Below, in pieces: positions 1-7,900 of a DNA stretch of 64,000 bases. The notes under the pieces are model-generated. The model was not told the origin of the DNA, did no database searches, and saw only the letters and a program-made list of their open reading frames with translations. The stretch spans positions 1 to 64,000 of the forward strand of contig JAEELL010000104.1 in NCBI GenBank assembly GCA_016282745.1. Direction: 5' to 3'. Source of the stretch: Lachnospiraceae bacterium (GTDB taxonomy: Bacteria; Bacillota; Clostridia; Lachnospirales; Lachnospiraceae). Made by a program: the position numbers and the translations under genes. Positions within the stretch are counted from its first letter, which is position 1. The number at the start of each line of letters is the position of its first letter.

Positions 1-256
1 AATTATATGAATGGATTTCGAAATAACAATTGAGACAAGCTTAGAAGGATTCTGATAAAAGAAGAATGATTCGAAGTTACGCTCGCTTTCGTGATTGTAA
101 ACAATCACTTTCGCTTATAACTCTCTTTGAGAGTTATATATCTGAGTGAGTTTTCATCAAGAAAACTCACGAATTTGTGCGAACGAGAATCATGCTTATT
201 TTGAAGATAATCCTTCAAGCATTGTCGAACTGTTTTGAGAAAACATTCATATAATG
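1..256. repeat. Large imperfect inverted repeat enclosing three hairpins
   Basis: The outer arms (about 2-72 and 187-255) are imperfect reverse complements, with perfect ends ATTATATGAATG and CATTCATATAAT. Between them lie three near-perfect hairpins: 91-108 (GTGATTGT/ACAATCAC), 116-138 (ATAACTCTC/GAGAGTTAT) and 146-170 (GTGAGTTTTC/GAAAACTCAC, loop of 5). There is no coding potential. It could be a structured RNA, the 3' region of an upstream operon, or a MITE-like repeat. A perfect Spo0A-box-like octamer, TTGTCGAA, lies at 222-229 but may be chance. The rest of the gap to 376 holds a weaker hairpin (268-300) and the promoter of the next gene. Confidence 0.6.
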
Positions 257-325
257 CGAAACTGTTATTTTGAAAGCAGCGTATATTGTACGTTTCAAAA
301 AGTATAGTTTTATAAATATCTTAAT

Positions 326-336
326 TATGGTATAAT
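326..336 (+). promoter_or_regulatory. Extended -10 promoter of the L,D-transpeptidase-like gene
   Basis: The element TG-G-TATAAT at 328-336 is a perfect extended -10. No good -35 is visible 17 bases upstream, as is common for extended -10 promoters. The predicted start of transcription would give a leader of about 35 bases before the ATG at 377. Confidence 0.5.
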
Positions 337-376
337 GTACTTCGCAGTTAATTAAAATTGGATTAGAGGTCGAAAA

Positions 377-1864
377 ATGCCATTACCGGATATATTAAAA
401 AATAAAAAAGTGAAGAATGCAATTGTTACAATTATAGAGATTGCAATTGTTGCAGCCATAATTATGAGCGGTCTTATGTTTGTGAGAAGCAAGCTCACAG
501 GGCAGTCTTTTGGAGTTGGAAATGTTGAACAAAAGAAGGCTTCGGATAATAAGAAAGCTGAAGAGCAAAAGAAGCAGGAGATATATGATAAGTATCTGAT
601 TCAGGTAAATATCAAAAAATCTGCTGTAATTGTATATCAGCAGAATAAGAAAAAAACAGACAAGAAGGCTATCAGAGTAATGAAAGCTTCTATTGGTTCT
701 AAGGTGAAAAAAGGCAAATACAAGCTTTTTGAATCTTATGAATGGAGAAACACAAATGTTTCTGACAATATTTGGAATAAATATAATTTCAGATACAGCG
801 ATAATGCATGGTTTCAATCTGCTGACTATAATGATAAATACAGCTGGTGCCTTAAAGCATCAAGTTACAAAAAAATCGGAAAATCACAGAAGAATAATAA
901 GAATATTCAATTGTATGCAGGTGATGCAGCCTGGATTTTTAACAATTGTGGTGCAGGAACCGTTGTTGAGATAGTAAAAGGTAAAAAAGAAGACAAGCTT
1001 CCGCTGGAAATTAGTCAAAGTAAGAGCCTATATGACAAATGTGGCTGGGATCCAACTGATGCTTCAAAGGGGAATCCGTACAAAAAGGCTGCAAATGGAA
1101 CAGTTTCATATTATGGAAAATATGTATATGTTGAAAAAGGAGATAATGCGGATTATTATTCCAATATAATAGCACTCAGTGCAAGTGGAAAAGTAATTAC
1201 AGATAATCTTTCACATGATAGCCTTGATACTTCATCAGTGGGAAAAAAGGAACTGAATTACTATTATAAGGCTAAAAGCGGAACTGAATTTAAGGCAACA
1301 ATAAAATACAAGATAATTGATACTACGCCACCTGTAATTAAGGTTCCTGACAAGGAAATTGAGTATGAGATGAAAGATGTATCTGATGAAAAGATAAAAA
1401 AAGAAAAAGTAAAAAATGAAATTGAAAAACTTGTAGAAGATGAATGTTCTTCCAATGAAGGGAAAATAGTTGTAACAGCATTCCCTAAGGAAGAATTAAA
1501 AAAAGGAATTAATTATGTGAATGTTGTAGCAACTGATGATTCGGGAAATATAGGTTCTGCTCAGGTTGCTGTTAAAATAGTTAAACAGAAAAAAGAAAAA
1601 GATGAAAAGAAAGACAAAAACAAAAAAGAAAAAACAACAAAAAAATCTAAAGATAAGAATAATAGCAAAGACAATAAAAGCAATAAAAATACTGATAATA
1701 AGAAGTCGGATAAAGTAAAAGAAAAGGCAACAACAAAAAAGCAAAAAGAAACAACAGCGAATGTAAAAGAAACAACAAAAGTACAGAATATTAATCAAAA
1801 TGAAACAAAAGTTGAAGAAACGCCTTCTGTTGCCGATGATTCAGTAGTGGAAGAAATTCAGTAA
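377..1864 (+). CDS. Membrane-anchored degenerate L,D-transpeptidase (YkuD)-like protein
   Basis: The 495-residue protein starts at an ATG with AGAGG seven bases upstream. One N-terminal membrane helix (about 14-36) anchors it with the rest outside. Residues 75-215 resemble a YkuD L,D-transpeptidase fold: a short beta-rich start, a KKGKYKLF stretch like the family's TPxGxY region, and KNIQLYAGDAAWIFNN followed by GAGTVVEI, which aligns with the usual SHGCIRLxxxDAxWIYxN. The catalytic SHGC is absent, so peptidoglycan cross-linking activity is doubtful; a binding or structural role is inferred. Residues 312-402 look like an Ig/cadherin-type domain (IDTTPPVI, NVVATDDSGN). The tail is a low-complexity Lys/Thr/Asn-rich segment, suited to wall contact. 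Confidence 0.55.
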   Translation: MPLPDILKNKKVKNAIVTIIEIAIVAAIIMSGLMFVRSKLTGQSFGVGNVEQKKASDNKKAEEQKKQEIYDKYLIQVNIKKSAVIVYQQNKKKTDKKAIRVMKASIGSKVKKGKYKLFESYEWRNTNVSDNIWNKYNFRYSDNAWFQSADYNDKYSWCLKASSYKKIGKSQKNNKNIQLYAGDAAWIFNNCGAGTVVEIVKGKKEDKLPLEISQSKSLYDKCGWDPTDASKGNPYKKAANGTVSYYGKYVYVEKGDNADYYSNIIALSASGKVITDNLSHDSLDTSSVGKKELNYYYKAKSGTEFKATIKYKIIDTTPPVIKVPDKEIEYEMKDVSDEKIKKEKVKNEIEKLVEDECSSNEGKIVVTAFPKEELKKGINYVNVVATDDSGNIGSAQVAVKIVKQKKEKDEKKDKNKKEKTTKKSKDKNNSKDNKSNKNTDNKKSDKVKEKATTKKQKETTANVKETTKVQNINQNETKVEETPSVADDSVVEEIQ

Positions 1865-2002
1865 ATTGATTTTGTTTGTTATTTCAATAAAAAGATTTTG
1901 AAACTTTTATATATGCCTGATATTTAATAATAATTTCATATCTAATAATAGTTTTAGTGTGAATTTAACATTATTTAAAGAAATGTATGAAAAGGAGGAA
2001 CT

Positions 2003-3433
2003 ATGATTCAATGTAAGAATTGTGGAGGAAATGTCAAATTTGACATCAAATCCCAAAAGATGTTCTGCAGTTTCTGTAATACTTATTATGATCCTTATGA
2101 ATTTGAGGAAGATGAAGCGGATGCTGAAGAACATGTAGTAAATGACCCAAATGCGTTTTTGATTGATGACACCGTAAATCAAGGCTCGTATATGACAACT
2201 ATATATACTTGTCCTGAGTGTGCGGGGGAGATTATCAGTGATGAAAATGAGGCAGCAACATTTTGTTCTTTCTGCGGAGCGTCAACGGTACTTGCGAGCA
2301 GAATTTGTAAGAGTAAAAGACCTTCATCTATTATTCCTTTCAAAATTACAAAGGATGAATGTAAGGAATTATACAGAAAGAGGATGAAAAAGGCCATATA
2401 TGCTCCTTCTGAATATAAAGATGAGAAGTACCTGGACAGTTTCAGAGGAATATATATGCCATACTGGGTATATGATTCATCGCAGCATAATTTTGTAAAT
2501 CTTACAGGAAAAAAGACATATAGAAGAGGAGATTATAAGTACGAGGAAACATATGATATAGGTTTTAGTCTTGATGCTGATTATAAAGGTATTTCCTATG
2601 ATGCATCATCATCCTTTGCCGATTCAATAAGTAGTGCTATTGCACCTTATGATCATTCTAAAGCTGTTAAGTTTACACCTGCTTTTTTCAGTGGATTCTA
2701 TGCAGATACAACTGATGTTGAAGCAGATGTTTATGCGGCTGACGTGGAAAATATCGTAAATACTTCAACAACTAATGAAATTAATAAACAGCCGGAGGTC
2801 AAATCAATAAGTATTAAGTATCCGGCAACAGGTAAGAGTGCAGTATTTAACACAAATGTTAGATGTAAAGAAGAATCAATGTATCCTGTATGGTTTGTGT
2901 CACATAGATTTGGTGACAGAGTAACATATGCAACTGTAAACGGATATACAGGAAAGATTGCTGCAGATATTCCTATTGATCCTAAAAAATATATACTTGG
3001 TTCATTACTTGTTGCTATTCCAATATTTATTCTTTTATCATTTTTGCCTTTGCTTATACCTAGAGTTGCGTTGTATATTGCAACAATTGTATCTGTATTT
3101 GGTTTTGTTACAGTTTTAGTTGAAAGCAGAAACGTAAAGAAAAAGGATAATAATGTTGACGATAAGGGAATGAAAGATAAAGTCGTCAATAATGATGATG
3201 ATAATCCAAAGAATTATAATTTATATGCAATAATACTATATGTTGTATCTATTGCTATTGGAGTTATTGTTGTTGTTACCAAACCTGTTTTTGATGCATA
3301 TTATTATGGAGCGGTTATTTTAGAACTGATTGCATCAATATTATGTTTCCTTGTTGTAATTTATAATTATAATTTATTATCTACAAGAAAACTTCCACAG
3401 TTTAAGAGAACAGGGGGTGATGACCGTGCGTAA
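2003..3433 (+). CDS. Double zinc-ribbon membrane protein
   Basis: The 476-residue protein begins with two zinc ribbons, with cysteine pairs at 4/7 and 22/25, then 70/73 and 88/91. This resembles the TFIIB-type zinc-ribbon proteins common in Clostridia. A soluble middle domain contains a conserved-looking RGIYMPYWVYD segment. The C-terminus carries about four membrane helices (about 330-372 and 408-460) separated by a charged loop. The start has a strong AAAGGAGGAACT ribosome site. It overlaps the next gene, a TPM-domain protein, by about 8-17 bases, so the two are probably translated together. The molecular function is unknown; a membrane-associated quality-control or envelope role is only a guess. 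Confidence 0.65.
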   Translation: MIQCKNCGGNVKFDIKSQKMFCSFCNTYYDPYEFEEDEADAEEHVVNDPNAFLIDDTVNQGSYMTTIYTCPECAGEIISDENEAATFCSFCGASTVLASRICKSKRPSSIIPFKITKDECKELYRKRMKKAIYAPSEYKDEKYLDSFRGIYMPYWVYDSSQHNFVNLTGKKTYRRGDYKYEETYDIGFSLDADYKGISYDASSSFADSISSAIAPYDHSKAVKFTPAFFSGFYADTTDVEADVYAADVENIVNTSTTNEINKQPEVKSISIKYPATGKSAVFNTNVRCKEESMYPVWFVSHRFGDRVTYATVNGYTGKIAADIPIDPKKYILGSLLVAIPIFILLSFLPLLIPRVALYIATIVSVFGFVTVLVESRNVKKKDNNVDDKGMKDKVVNNDDDNPKNYNLYAIILYVVSIAIGVIVVVTKPVFDAYYYGAVILELIASILCFLVVIYNYNLLSTRKLPQFKRTGGDDRA

Positions 3434-4193
3434 ATATAATATTATTTTATTGTTCATATTTTTGTTTGCATTATCTTTAGGTATAAACACCAGTGTAACT
3501 GCAGAAGAAGTTTACAGAAACAATAATACCGGTTATGTTGTTGATATAAATGACAAAGCAGATTTGCTAACGGATTCTGAAGAAAAATCGCTGTTAGAAA
3601 TAATGACTGAAATAACAGAATACGGTCATGTTTGTTTTTTGACTGAAGATAATCCGAGTTCATATTCAGCAACTGATATTGCGAAAGATTATCTGGATAA
3701 TAATTATTTTGATGAAAGTGCAACAGTTTTTCTCATTGATATGTATCATAGAGAAATAATTATTGACAGTACAAAAACTATAGGAGACAGGATAACACCT
3801 TCTTATGCCAATACGATTGCTGATAATGTATATAAGTACGCTCATGAAGGTGATTATTACAAAACTGCAAGTGAAGTATTTTCTTCAATTGGTATTTTGA
3901 TGAAAGGTGGCAAAATCGCACAACCTCTTAAGATTATTTCTAATGTATTGTTAGCGATTGCAATTGGATTCATTGTTAATTTCTGTATTATTCTGTCGAC
4001 ATACCAGATAAAGCCGGCTTCATTCAAGGAGATTATCAATAAAACCAAGAAACGAATAGATATTACAAATTTTGGAGTTGCATTGATTAACACAAAGAAA
4101 ACTTACTCCCCTCAAAGTAGCGGAAGCAGTTCAGGTGGAAGTAGAGGCGGCGGAGGCGGCGGCGGCCACAGTTCCGGAGGCCACAGCTTCTAA
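3420..4193 (+). CDS. TPM-domain (YgcG-like) membrane protein
   Basis: An N-terminal signal or membrane segment (ILLFIFLFALSLGI) is followed by a TPM domain. Visible parts are VVDINDKADLLTDSEE, then GHVCFLTE, TVFLIDMYHREIII and a region like the family's helical end. A membrane helix follows (about 177-197), then a C-terminal Ser/Gly tail with a run of seven glycines ending GGHSSGGHSF, typical of this family. TPM domains occur in photosystem II repair and in bacterial membrane proteins of unclear function. The start is ambiguous: GTG 3417, ATG 3420 or GTG 3426 all lie behind the GGGGG ribosome site, and 3426 has the best spacing. It overlaps the zinc-ribbon gene and ends at a strong terminator. 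Confidence 0.7.
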   Translation: MTVRKYNIILLFIFLFALSLGINTSVTAEEVYRNNNTGYVVDINDKADLLTDSEEKSLLEIMTEITEYGHVCFLTEDNPSSYSATDIAKDYLDNNYFDESATVFLIDMYHREIIIDSTKTIGDRITPSYANTIADNVYKYAHEGDYYKTASEVFSSIGILMKGGKIAQPLKIISNVLLAIAIGFIVNFCIILSTYQIKPASFKEIINKTKKRIDITNFGVALINTKKTYSPQSSGSSSGGSRGGGGGGGHSSGGHSF

Positions 4194-4214
4194 TTATAGA
4201 AATGATTTGTATTT

Positions 4215-4247
4215 CGCAGGAAATAGTTTCTATTTCCTGCGATTTTT
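4215..4247 (+). terminator. Rho-independent terminator of the TPM gene
   Basis: A perfect 12-bp stem, CGCAGGAAATAG/CTATTTCCTGCG, with a TTT loop is followed by ATTTTTTCTT. It sits between convergent genes, and its 3' arm overlaps the stop of the reverse-strand gene, so it may serve both. Confidence 0.85.
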
Positions 4248-4613
4248 TCTTGCTATCACGGCTGCTAATTTTCTTACTGAATCAACTTTTTTCTTTTGTT
4301 CTTCATTCATATCTTTTGTTAGTACATCAAGAAGAAGTTCTGTTTCTTCATTGCTGAAATAGATTCCCTTTGATGCTGCTTTACCCGATTCCGTTAAAAC
4401 ATATGATATTAAGTTTTTAGAATCAATATTCTGACTTTTTTCGATTATTGAATTAAGTATTTCGAACTTTTCTTTCGATATTCCCTCAAGCACGGGATTG
4501 TTCATCCACCAATTGGTTGAATTTCCGAGGCTGTTATTGTTGTAATTTTTATTATTTTTATTATTTGTATTATTTTTATTATTTGTATTATTATTGTTGT
4601 TTTCACTATTCAT
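4230..4613 (-). CDS. Hypothetical protein with Asn-rich N-terminus
   Basis: I do not recognise this 127-residue protein. Residues 2-27 are almost all Asn with Lys/Thr, encoded in part by two exact tandem copies of an 18-base unit (4551-4568 and 4569-4586). The remainder is a soluble, charged helical domain (PVLEGISKEKFEILNSII to LAAVIARKNRRK). The start follows AAGGAG at good spacing. It lies 16 bases downstream of the 103-residue reverse-strand gene and is probably in one operon with it. The upstream Cys/Gly-rich gene hints at a link to sporulation, but that is inference. Confidence 0.6.
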   Translation of the reverse strand: MNSENNNNNTNNKNNTNNKNNKNYNNNSLGNSTNWWMNNPVLEGISKEKFEILNSIIEKSQNIDSKNLISYVLTESGKAASKGIYFSNEETELLLDVLTKDMNEEQKKKVDSVRKLAAVIARKNRRK

Positions 4614-4629
4614 TTATAACTCCTTTTTT

Positions 4630-4941
4630 TTACATAAACGCATTGAAATCTTTGAAATCAAAAGGAATATCTCCATTTGACATTAAATCAAATAAACTTT
4701 TGTACATCTCGATATTTTCAAGAATATCGTCATCTAAAAAATCTTTTAATTCACTAAATATATCATTACTATTTAACTCTGAATCTAATTTATCTTTCAT
4801 ATTAACTATTTTTATTATCTCATTGTATTTAATAAGCATTAATATAATATGCTTATTTCTTATATGTAGAAAAGGGAGAATGGTCTTAATCATTTCCAAC
4901 GATGGAACCGAAATTAAACTGTCTAAATAAGTTTGTTTCAC
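4630..4941 (-). CDS. Hypothetical protein, operon partner of the Asn-rich protein
   Basis: This 103-residue, mostly helical, acidic protein begins at GTG 4941 behind a very good ribosome site (GGGGAGG, spacing 8). It contains no cysteines, membrane segment or motif I can name. Features that can be seen are an N-terminal hydrophobic helix (MIKTILPFLHIRN) and a C-terminus rich in Asp and Phe. The stop is 16 bases from the next start, which indicates co-transcription. Confidence 0.6.
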   Translation of the reverse strand: MKQTYLDSLISVPSLEMIKTILPFLHIRNKHIILMLIKYNEIIKIVNMKDKLDSELNSNDIFSELKDFLDDDILENIEMYKSLFDLMSNGDIPFDFKDFNAFM

Positions 4942-5070
4942 AAAGACCGCCTCCCCATATTTTACATTAGGAAAATACCTGATAATTTACTTTACAAGTT
5001 TTCCTATGAATTTAGATATAAATAATAATCTTATGAATGTTCTTCGTTGCTTTTCATAAATGAAAAAAGA

Positions 5071-5310
5071 TTAGCATCCACATCCGCCACTTAAATTACC
5101 AAGGATGTTTCCGCCGCATCCACATCCTCCGCCACATGCAGACATAATGATTAATAACCAAATAAGATTTGAACAGTCATTTCCGCCACATCCGTTATTA
5201 CATCCGCAACCATTGTTACCAAATAAAAGCAGAATAAGAATTAAAAAAAGAAAATTGTTTCCCCCGTCCTGACAGTCACATCCACATTGTGTTGCTGTTA
5301 AATCACTCAT
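5071..5310 (-). CDS. Cys/Gly-rich small hydrophobic protein, sporulation or coat type
   Basis: The 79 residues contain three Cys/Gly clusters (QCGCDCQDGG, GCGCNNGCGG, CGGGCGCGG and a terminal GGCGC) around two hydrophobic stretches (FLFLILILLLF and LIWLLIIMSA). Such proteins are annotated in Clostridia as chorion class high-cysteine or YjcZ-like proteins, and many are thought to be spore or coat associated. Disulfide cross-linking or metal binding is plausible. A good ribosome site (AAGAGG) precedes the ATG, and a -10-like CATATAAT lies about 35 bases upstream on the reverse strand. Confidence 0.65.
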   Translation of the reverse strand: MSDLTATQCGCDCQDGGNNFLFLILILLLFGNNGCGCNNGCGGNDCSNLIWLLIIMSACGGGCGCGGNILGNLSGGCGC

Positions 5311-5531
5311 TAGAATACCTCTTAATAATGTTTACACTACAATTATATGATGGGATTCTGTTAATGTTGACTGAATTATTTTTAGAATTCTTTAATACAT
5401 TTCCAAAATATAATTTTTATCTTTAATACATTCCCAGAATGAATTCCTGAATTAAAAAGAGTTATTTGATATTAATTGCTCATGACACAAAAAGTGAGCA
5501 TATATTATTATATAAATTTCAGGATGAAAAT

Positions 5532-6473
5532 ATGAATAATGTAAGAAGAAAACTAAAGATTGACGGGATTTTGAGGGAAGGAATCGTTGGAAAGGATATT
5601 AGTATAGTAATAATGGATACCGGAGTTGCAAGTCATCCGGATTTAAATAAGAAAATAATATGCTTTAAAGATTTTGTTCGTGCTCCACTGGAAGGAAGTT
5701 TTGGAAGCGTTAATGATAGTATTGATAATGGTATTAATAAAATATATGATGACAATGGCCATGGAACTCATATAGCGGGAATTTGTGTGGGGAGCGGATA
5801 TATGTCAGGAGGCAGGTATAGAGGTGTTGCTCCGGGAGCCCGACTTATTGTGTTAAAGGTTTTGGATAATAAAGGAATTGGAAAAGAAGAAAATATAATA
5901 AAAGCCTGTAATTGGATTCTTGAAAATAAAGAAAAATACAGTATAGACATTGTTAATATATCTTTTGGAACTACTGAAACTAACAAAAATACGCAAATAA
6001 TGAATACCTGCGTTGAGAATATGTGGGATAAAGGCATAGTTGTAGTTGCGTCGGCAGGAAACAGCGGACCGGAAATTGATACTGTAACATCTCCCGGAAT
6101 ATGTCCTAAGATAATAACAGTAGGAGCAGTTGAAAATAATGAAGTTGTAGTTATTGACAATAAAAAAGTTACAGATTATTCAGGTCGTGGGAAAATCGGA
6201 GAGTATAAACCGGAAGTAGTTGCGCCGGCAAATAGAATAGTAAGTTGTAACAACCGTTATGATTTGAAAGGTTACACCATAAAAAGTGGCACATCCATGG
6301 CGACACCAATTGTATCCGGGTGCATTGCATTGTACAAAAGTTTATACAAAGATTATGATAATAACCGAATAAAACTTAATTTATGTAAGTCCTGCACAGA
6401 TTTGTTCAGAGAAAAGAACAGACAAGGTTACGGATTAATTGATATTCGTAAATTTATTTACAAAAATTATTAA
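5532..6473 (+). CDS. Subtilisin-like serine protease (S8), cytoplasmic type
   Basis: The catalytic triad is complete: Asp29 in VIMDTGV, His77 in GHGTHIAG and Ser255 in GTSMATPIVSG. The oxyanion Asn is in SAGNSGPE. There is no signal peptide and only a very short pro-region, like intracellular subtilisins (ISP) of Bacilli and Clostridia, so it probably works inside the cell or mother cell. I prefer ATG 5532 (AGGA seven bases upstream) over the in-frame TTG at 5466, which would add 22 residues with a poor ribosome site. It is divergent from the Cys-rich sporulation-type gene; a role in spore-stage protein turnover is possible but unproven. Confidence 0.85.
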   Translation: MNNVRRKLKIDGILREGIVGKDISIVIMDTGVASHPDLNKKIICFKDFVRAPLEGSFGSVNDSIDNGINKIYDDNGHGTHIAGICVGSGYMSGGRYRGVAPGARLIVLKVLDNKGIGKEENIIKACNWILENKEKYSIDIVNISFGTTETNKNTQIMNTCVENMWDKGIVVVASAGNSGPEIDTVTSPGICPKIITVGAVENNEVVVIDNKKVTDYSGRGKIGEYKPEVVAPANRIVSCNNRYDLKGYTIKSGTSMATPIVSGCIALYKSLYKDYDNNRIKLNLCKSCTDLFREKNRQGYGLIDIRKFIYKNY

Positions 6474-6535
6474 TTAGAGTATAATTCAAAAGAATGTGTC
6501 TTGATAATCATATATCTAATTATTAGAACGAAAAT

Positions 6536-6557
6536 CATAAAAGTTATAACTTTTATG
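6536..6557. promoter_or_regulatory. Perfect 22-base palindrome upstream of icd
   Basis: The 22 bases at 6536-6557 are fully self-complementary (arms CATAAAAGTTA/TAACTTTTATG), about 57 bases before the icd start. A dimeric repressor site is as likely as an RNA hairpin; there is no U-run. The regulator is unknown. Confidence 0.4.
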
Positions 6558-6614
6558 GTAGTAGTCTTTGAAGATGTATGAGTAATCATAAAGATATGCA
6601 AGGAGGAAATACAA

Positions 6615-7823
6615 ATGGACAAAATTAAAATGACCACCCCATTAGTTGAGATGGACGGAGATGAGATGACAAGAATTCTTTGGAAGATGATTAAAGATGA
6701 ATTGCTTTCTCCATTCGTTGATTTAAAGACTGAATACTATGATTTAGGACTTGAATACAGAAATGAGACAAATGATCAGGTAACATTTGATTCAGCAGAG
6801 GCAACAAAGAAATACGGAGTTGCTGTTAAGTGTGCAACAATCACACCAAATGCTGCAAGAATGACAGAGTATAACCTTAAAGAAATGTGGAAGAGTCCTA
6901 ACGGAACAATCAGAGCAATTCTTGACGGAACTGTTTTCAGAGCTCCAATCATTGTAAAGGGTGTTGAGCCATATGTTAAGAATTGGACTAAGCCAATCAC
7001 AATTGCAAGACATGCATACGGTGATGTATATAAAGGAACAGAGATGAAGATTCCGGCTGCCGGAAAAGCAGAACTCGTTTATACAAATGAAGCAGGTGAA
7101 GAGACAAGAGAACTTATTCACAACTTTGATGCACCTGGAATCATCCAGGGTATGCACAACTTAAACGGTTCTATTGAAAGTTTTGCAAGAAGTTGTTTCA
7201 ACTTTGCATTAGATACAAAACAGGATCTTTGGTTTGCAACAAAAGATACAATTTCAAAAAAATACGATCATACATTCAAAGATATTTTCGCAGAAATATT
7301 TGAAAATGAATATAAAGAAAAATTTGATGCTGCAGGAATTGAGTATTTCTACACACTTATCGATGATGCAGTAGCAAGAGTAATGCGTTCAGAAGGTGGA
7401 TATATCTGGGCATGTAAGAACTATGATGGAGACGTAATGTCAGATATGGTAGCAACAGCATTTGGTTCATTATCAATGATGACTTCAGTGCTTGCATCTC
7501 CAAACGGATATTATGAATACGAAGCAGCTCACGGTACAGTTCAGAGACACTACTACAAACACTTAAAAGGTGAAGAGACATCTACAAACCCAATCGCAAC
7601 AATATTTGCATGGTCAGGAGCTCTAAGAAAACGTGGTGAACTTGATAATATTCCTGAACTTATGGCTTTTGCTGACAAACTTGAAAAAGCATGTATCGAT
7701 ACAATTGAGAACGGTGAGATGACTGGAGATTTATATCTTATCTCTACACTTGAGAATAAGAAGAAGTTAAATACTCAGGATTTCATCCTTGCAATCAGAA
7801 AAACACTTGAAGGATTAATGTAA
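6615..7823 (+). CDS. icd: NADP-dependent isocitrate dehydrogenase
   Basis: The enzyme oxidatively decarboxylates isocitrate to 2-oxoglutarate, providing carbon skeletons for glutamate and NADPH. The 402 residues match the dimeric NADP-type family also found in eukaryotes: MDGDEMTRI near the start, [13 protein letters not shown], the substrate-binding [13 protein letters not shown] segment, RHAYGDVYK, and the C-terminal [10 protein letters not shown] and [12 protein letters not shown] nucleotide-binding region. It starts at an ATG preceded by AAGGAGG. It is monocistronic, with a palindrome upstream and a strong hairpin downstream. Neither citrate synthase nor aconitase is adjacent. Confidence 0.95.
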   Translation: MDKIKMTTPLVEMDGDEMTRILWKMIKDELLSPFVDLKTEYYDLGLEYRNETNDQVTFDSAEATKKYGVAVKCATITPNAARMTEYNLKEMWKSPNGTIRAILDGTVFRAPIIVKGVEPYVKNWTKPITIARHAYGDVYKGTEMKIPAAGKAELVYTNEAGEETRELIHNFDAPGIIQGMHNLNGSIESFARSCFNFALDTKQDLWFATKDTISKKYDHTFKDIFAEIFENEYKEKFDAAGIEYFYTLIDDAVARVMRSEGGYIWACKNYDGDVMSDMVATAFGSLSMMTSVLASPNGYYEYEAAHGTVQRHYYKHLKGEETSTNPIATIFAWSGALRKRGELDNIPELMAFADKLEKACIDTIENGEMTGDLYLISTLENKKKLNTQDFILAIRKTLEGLM

Positions 7824-7838
7824 TTATATTTTTGGAAA

Positions 7839-7864
7839 AACATCCGGTTTCCCGGATGTTGTTT
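7839..7864 (+). terminator. Terminator of icd
   Basis: The stem AACATCCGG/CCGGATGTT with a small loop is followed by GTTT. A second hairpin, GTTTCAAAAT/ATTTTGAAAC (7861-7886), follows at once and runs into the leader of the next gene. Confidence 0.7.
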
Positions 7865-7900
7865 CAAAATGTATAGATTTTGAAACAACGAATTGGTGAT

